Notes under the pieces: generated by a model
What the model was told of the DNA's origin: nothing
Database searches by the model: none
The model's input: the letters and a program-made list of their open reading frames with translations, nothing else
In this document: piece by piece, positions 20,887 through 22,421 of the stretch
Position numbering within the stretch: the first letter of the stretch is position 1
Layout: each line of letters opens with the position of its first letter
Translations under genes and position numbers: made by a program
Source of the DNA: Acidimicrobiia bacterium
Lineage (GTDB): Bacteria; Actinomycetota; Acidimicrobiia; IMCC26256; JAENVU01
NCBI GenBank assembly: GCA_017882945.1
Contig: JADGON010000247.1
Coordinates: 1 to 22,421 of the forward strand
Direction: 5' to 3'
DNA length: 22,421 nucleotides

Positions 20887-21966
20887 ATGAGAAAGCTTTT
20901 GGGTGTCATGAGCGCGCTCGCGCTGATGACCGGGATGCTGGTCGCCGGCGCGGCGCAAGCGGGTGCGTCATCGAGCTTCCGGGTGGTGTGGCCGGGGCAA
21001 TCGATCCAGTCCGCGATCAACTCGGCCGGGCCGGGCGGGACCGTCGTCGTCCTCCGGGGCACGTATCACGAGCATCTGGTGATCACGCACGGCGTGAACC
21101 TGGTCGGGCTCGGGGCCACCCTCACGCCGCCGAGCGCGGAGCAGCCGACCGACCCCTGCTCGCCGGGTACGCCGGCCCAGGACGGCATCTGCATCGCGGG
21201 TGATTTCACGATGGACCAGAACACCGGTGCGGTCACGATCAACCAGTACGTGACGGGTGTGAGGATCTCCGGGCTGACGATCACCGGATTCCCCGGCTCC
21301 GGTGTCCAGCAGTTCGCCGGGAAGGGCACGACCTTCGTCGGCAACATCGCGAGGAACAATGGCCAGTACGGCATCGCCGCGTTCGACTCGACCGGGACCA
21401 CCGAGCTGTTCAACACGGCGACAGGGAGCGCGGAGGCAGGCTTCTACATCGGCGACTCACCCCAGGCGAACGCCACATTGATCGGCAACACGTCGACCAA
21501 CAACCTCTTCGGCTTCTTCGTGCGTGACGCCGAGCACGGCACCATCGCGGTGAACCGCGCGCAGGACAACTGCGTCGGGATCCTGTTCCTCGCTGACGCT
21601 CCGGGTCCGGACGGTGCGTTCAACGTCGTCGCGAACAGCATCAGCCACAACGACAAGGCGTGTCCGCCGTCCGAAGACGGCCCGCCGGCATCGGGAGTCG
21701 GGGTGTTCATCTTCGGCGCGCATGATGTGTCGCTCCACGCCAACTCGATTGTCGACAACCAGCCGAGCGGGCCGAGCGTGGCCAGCGGCGGGGTGGTCGT
21801 GGCCACCGGGATGGGCGGCACCGCGCCGCTGAACAACCGGGTCCAAGGCAACGTCATCCTGCGCAACTCCACGGACATCGTGTGGGACGGCACTGGGACG
21901 GGCAACGTGCTCTCGCCCAACGCGTGCCAGTCCAGCGACCCGAGTGGGCTCTGCCAGACCCACTAA
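20887..21966 (+). CDS. Secreted right-handed beta-helix protein
   Basis: The protein has 359 residues from an ATG with GGGAGG six bases upstream. A signal peptide (RKLLGVMSALALMTGMLVAG) probably ends at AQA-GA near residue 25. From about 35 the sequence shows a parallel beta-helix: PGQSIQSAINSAGPGGTVVV and LRGTYHEHLVIT (a NosD/pectate-lyase-like opening), then rungs such as GVRISGLTITGFPGSGV, TTFVGNIARNNGQYGIAAFD, ATLIGNTSTNNLFGFFV and RVQGNVILRNSTDIVW. Cysteines occur as close pairs (91/102, 229/259, 347/356) that may form disulfides. There is no membrane anchor, so it is probably released or loosely cell-associated. Substrate, if any, is unknown; polysaccharide binding or lysis is the family's usual role. 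A long hairpin ends the unit. Confidence 0.9.
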   Translation: MRKLLGVMSALALMTGMLVAGAAQAGASSSFRVVWPGQSIQSAINSAGPGGTVVVLRGTYHEHLVITHGVNLVGLGATLTPPSAEQPTDPCSPGTPAQDGICIAGDFTMDQNTGAVTINQYVTGVRISGLTITGFPGSGVQQFAGKGTTFVGNIARNNGQYGIAAFDSTGTTELFNTATGSAEAGFYIGDSPQANATLIGNTSTNNLFGFFVRDAEHGTIAVNRAQDNCVGILFLADAPGPDGAFNVVANSISHNDKACPPSEDGPPASGVGVFIFGAHDVSLHANSIVDNQPSGPSVASGGVVVATGMGGTAPLNNRVQGNVILRNSTDIVWDGTGTGNVLSPNACQSSDPSGLCQTH

Positions 21967-21980
21967 CCGCTCCGAACCAA

Positions 21981-22016
21981 GGGAGGGGAGGGTGCCTTCA
22001 GGTGCCCTCCCCTCCT
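21981..22016 (+). terminator. Long hairpin terminator after the beta-helix gene
   Basis: An uninterrupted 11-bp stem GGAGGGGAGGG/CCCTCCCCTCC continues through two G-U and two G-C pairs to a TTCA tetraloop (stem 21982-21996 with 22001-22015). It begins 15 bases after the stop. No U-tract follows; strength comes from the stem. Confidence 0.7.
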
Positions 22017-22052
22017 GAGATCCGGACGATCGGGGACTGGCACGATGAGGAC

Positions 22053-22421
22053 GTGAAGATCGAAGCGACGCGCGGCGACATCACTGCCGAGCGGGTCGAC
22101 GCGATCGTCAATGCGGCAAACGGCGCGCTCAGGCGCGGCGCAGGAGTGTGCGGCGCCATCTTCGCGGCTGCGGGCCCCGACCTCGATGCTGCCTGTGCCG
22201 AGATAGGTGCCTGTGCGGTGGGCGACGCGGTCGCCACGCCCGGCTTCGCGCTCCCGGCGCGCTGGATCGTGCACACTGTCGGCCCCGTCTGGCACGGCGG
22301 TGACCGAGGAGAGCCTGCACTTCTCGCGTCGTGCTACCGGCGATCGATCGAAGTGGCCCGGAGCGTGGACGCGACCTCCATCGCGTTCCCCGCCATCTCG
22401 ACGGGCATCTTCGGGTACCCA
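22053..22421 (+). CDS. Macro domain protein (ADP-ribose binding), 3' truncated
   Basis: The window holds 123 codons; the gene continues beyond 22421. The N-terminus reads MKIEATRGDITAERVDAIVN, then AANGALRRGAGVCGAIFAAA, the macro-domain ADP-ribose pocket (D9, N20, N23, the G29-A-G-V loop), followed by LPARWIVHTVGPVW and SIAFPAISTGIFGYP. Family members bind ADP-ribose and many remove it from proteins or from O-acetyl-ADP-ribose. The position of the aspartate found in MacroD/YmdB (GVDGAI) is C33 here. The GTG at 22053 is the best start: GAGGA is close upstream and CACGAT lies six bases before, so it may be leaderless. An in-frame GTG at 22002 lies inside the preceding terminator and is unlikely. 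Confidence 0.92.
   Translation, partial: MKIEATRGDITAERVDAIVNAANGALRRGAGVCGAIFAAAGPDLDAACAEIGACAVGDAVATPGFALPARWIVHTVGPVWHGGDRGEPALLASCYRRSIEVARSVDATSIAFPAISTGIFGYP

Overview
The window looks like chromosomal DNA of a high-GC actinobacterium, most likely class Acidimicrobiia or a relative. This is inferred by eye from the GC-rich codon use, many GTG starts, an RpoD-like sigma factor without an acidic N-terminal extension, a glnE/nadE pair, and a surface protein with a threonine-rich stalk. Genes are dense, and most long frames on opposite strands are GC-driven shadows. No insertion sequence, integrase, CRISPR array, rRNA or tRNA was found.

Layout. 1-78 is the 3' tail of a + strand gene, closed by a strong hairpin. 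140-214 (-) is a 24-residue membrane miniprotein. 297-2794 (-) is an ECF sigma factor overlapping a membrane protein with a duplicated beta-propeller ectodomain, a probable sigma/anti-sigma pair. 2913-7094 (+) is a tight operon: membrane-embedded spermidine-synthase-like protein, aldo/keto reductase, MOSC protein. 7164-8102 (-) is an RpoD-like sigma factor; its 179-bp divergent spacer to a small ABM-domain gene (8282-8602, +) carries DnaA-box-like sites. 8640-10781 (-) is a three-gene operon of two ferritin-like proteins and an unknown protein, with a near-perfect palindrome at its promoter. 10858-13508 (-) is nadE followed by an EamA transporter, and 13555-16341 (+) is the divergent glnE. 16419-17612 (+) is an SCP-x-type thiolase; 17634-18437 (-) an SDR oxidoreductase; 18487-19404 (+) a RarD-type transporter. 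19449-21966 holds two divergent secreted proteins: a wall-anchored ice-binding-like protein (-) and a beta-helix protein (+). A macro-domain gene (+) starts at 22053 and runs off the end.

How the parts may work together. Nitrogen assimilation (glnE) and NAD synthesis (nadE) are housekeeping. Thiolase and SDR suggest acyl-CoA or steroid-like lipid metabolism. The ECF pair, the ferritin-like operon with its operator, and the surface-protein pair look most like accessory or environment-responsive functions. The best candidate for an undescribed system is the ferritin-like operon: by my alignment its first two products are distant paralogs, one with a full diiron ligand set and one with three ligand positions changed.
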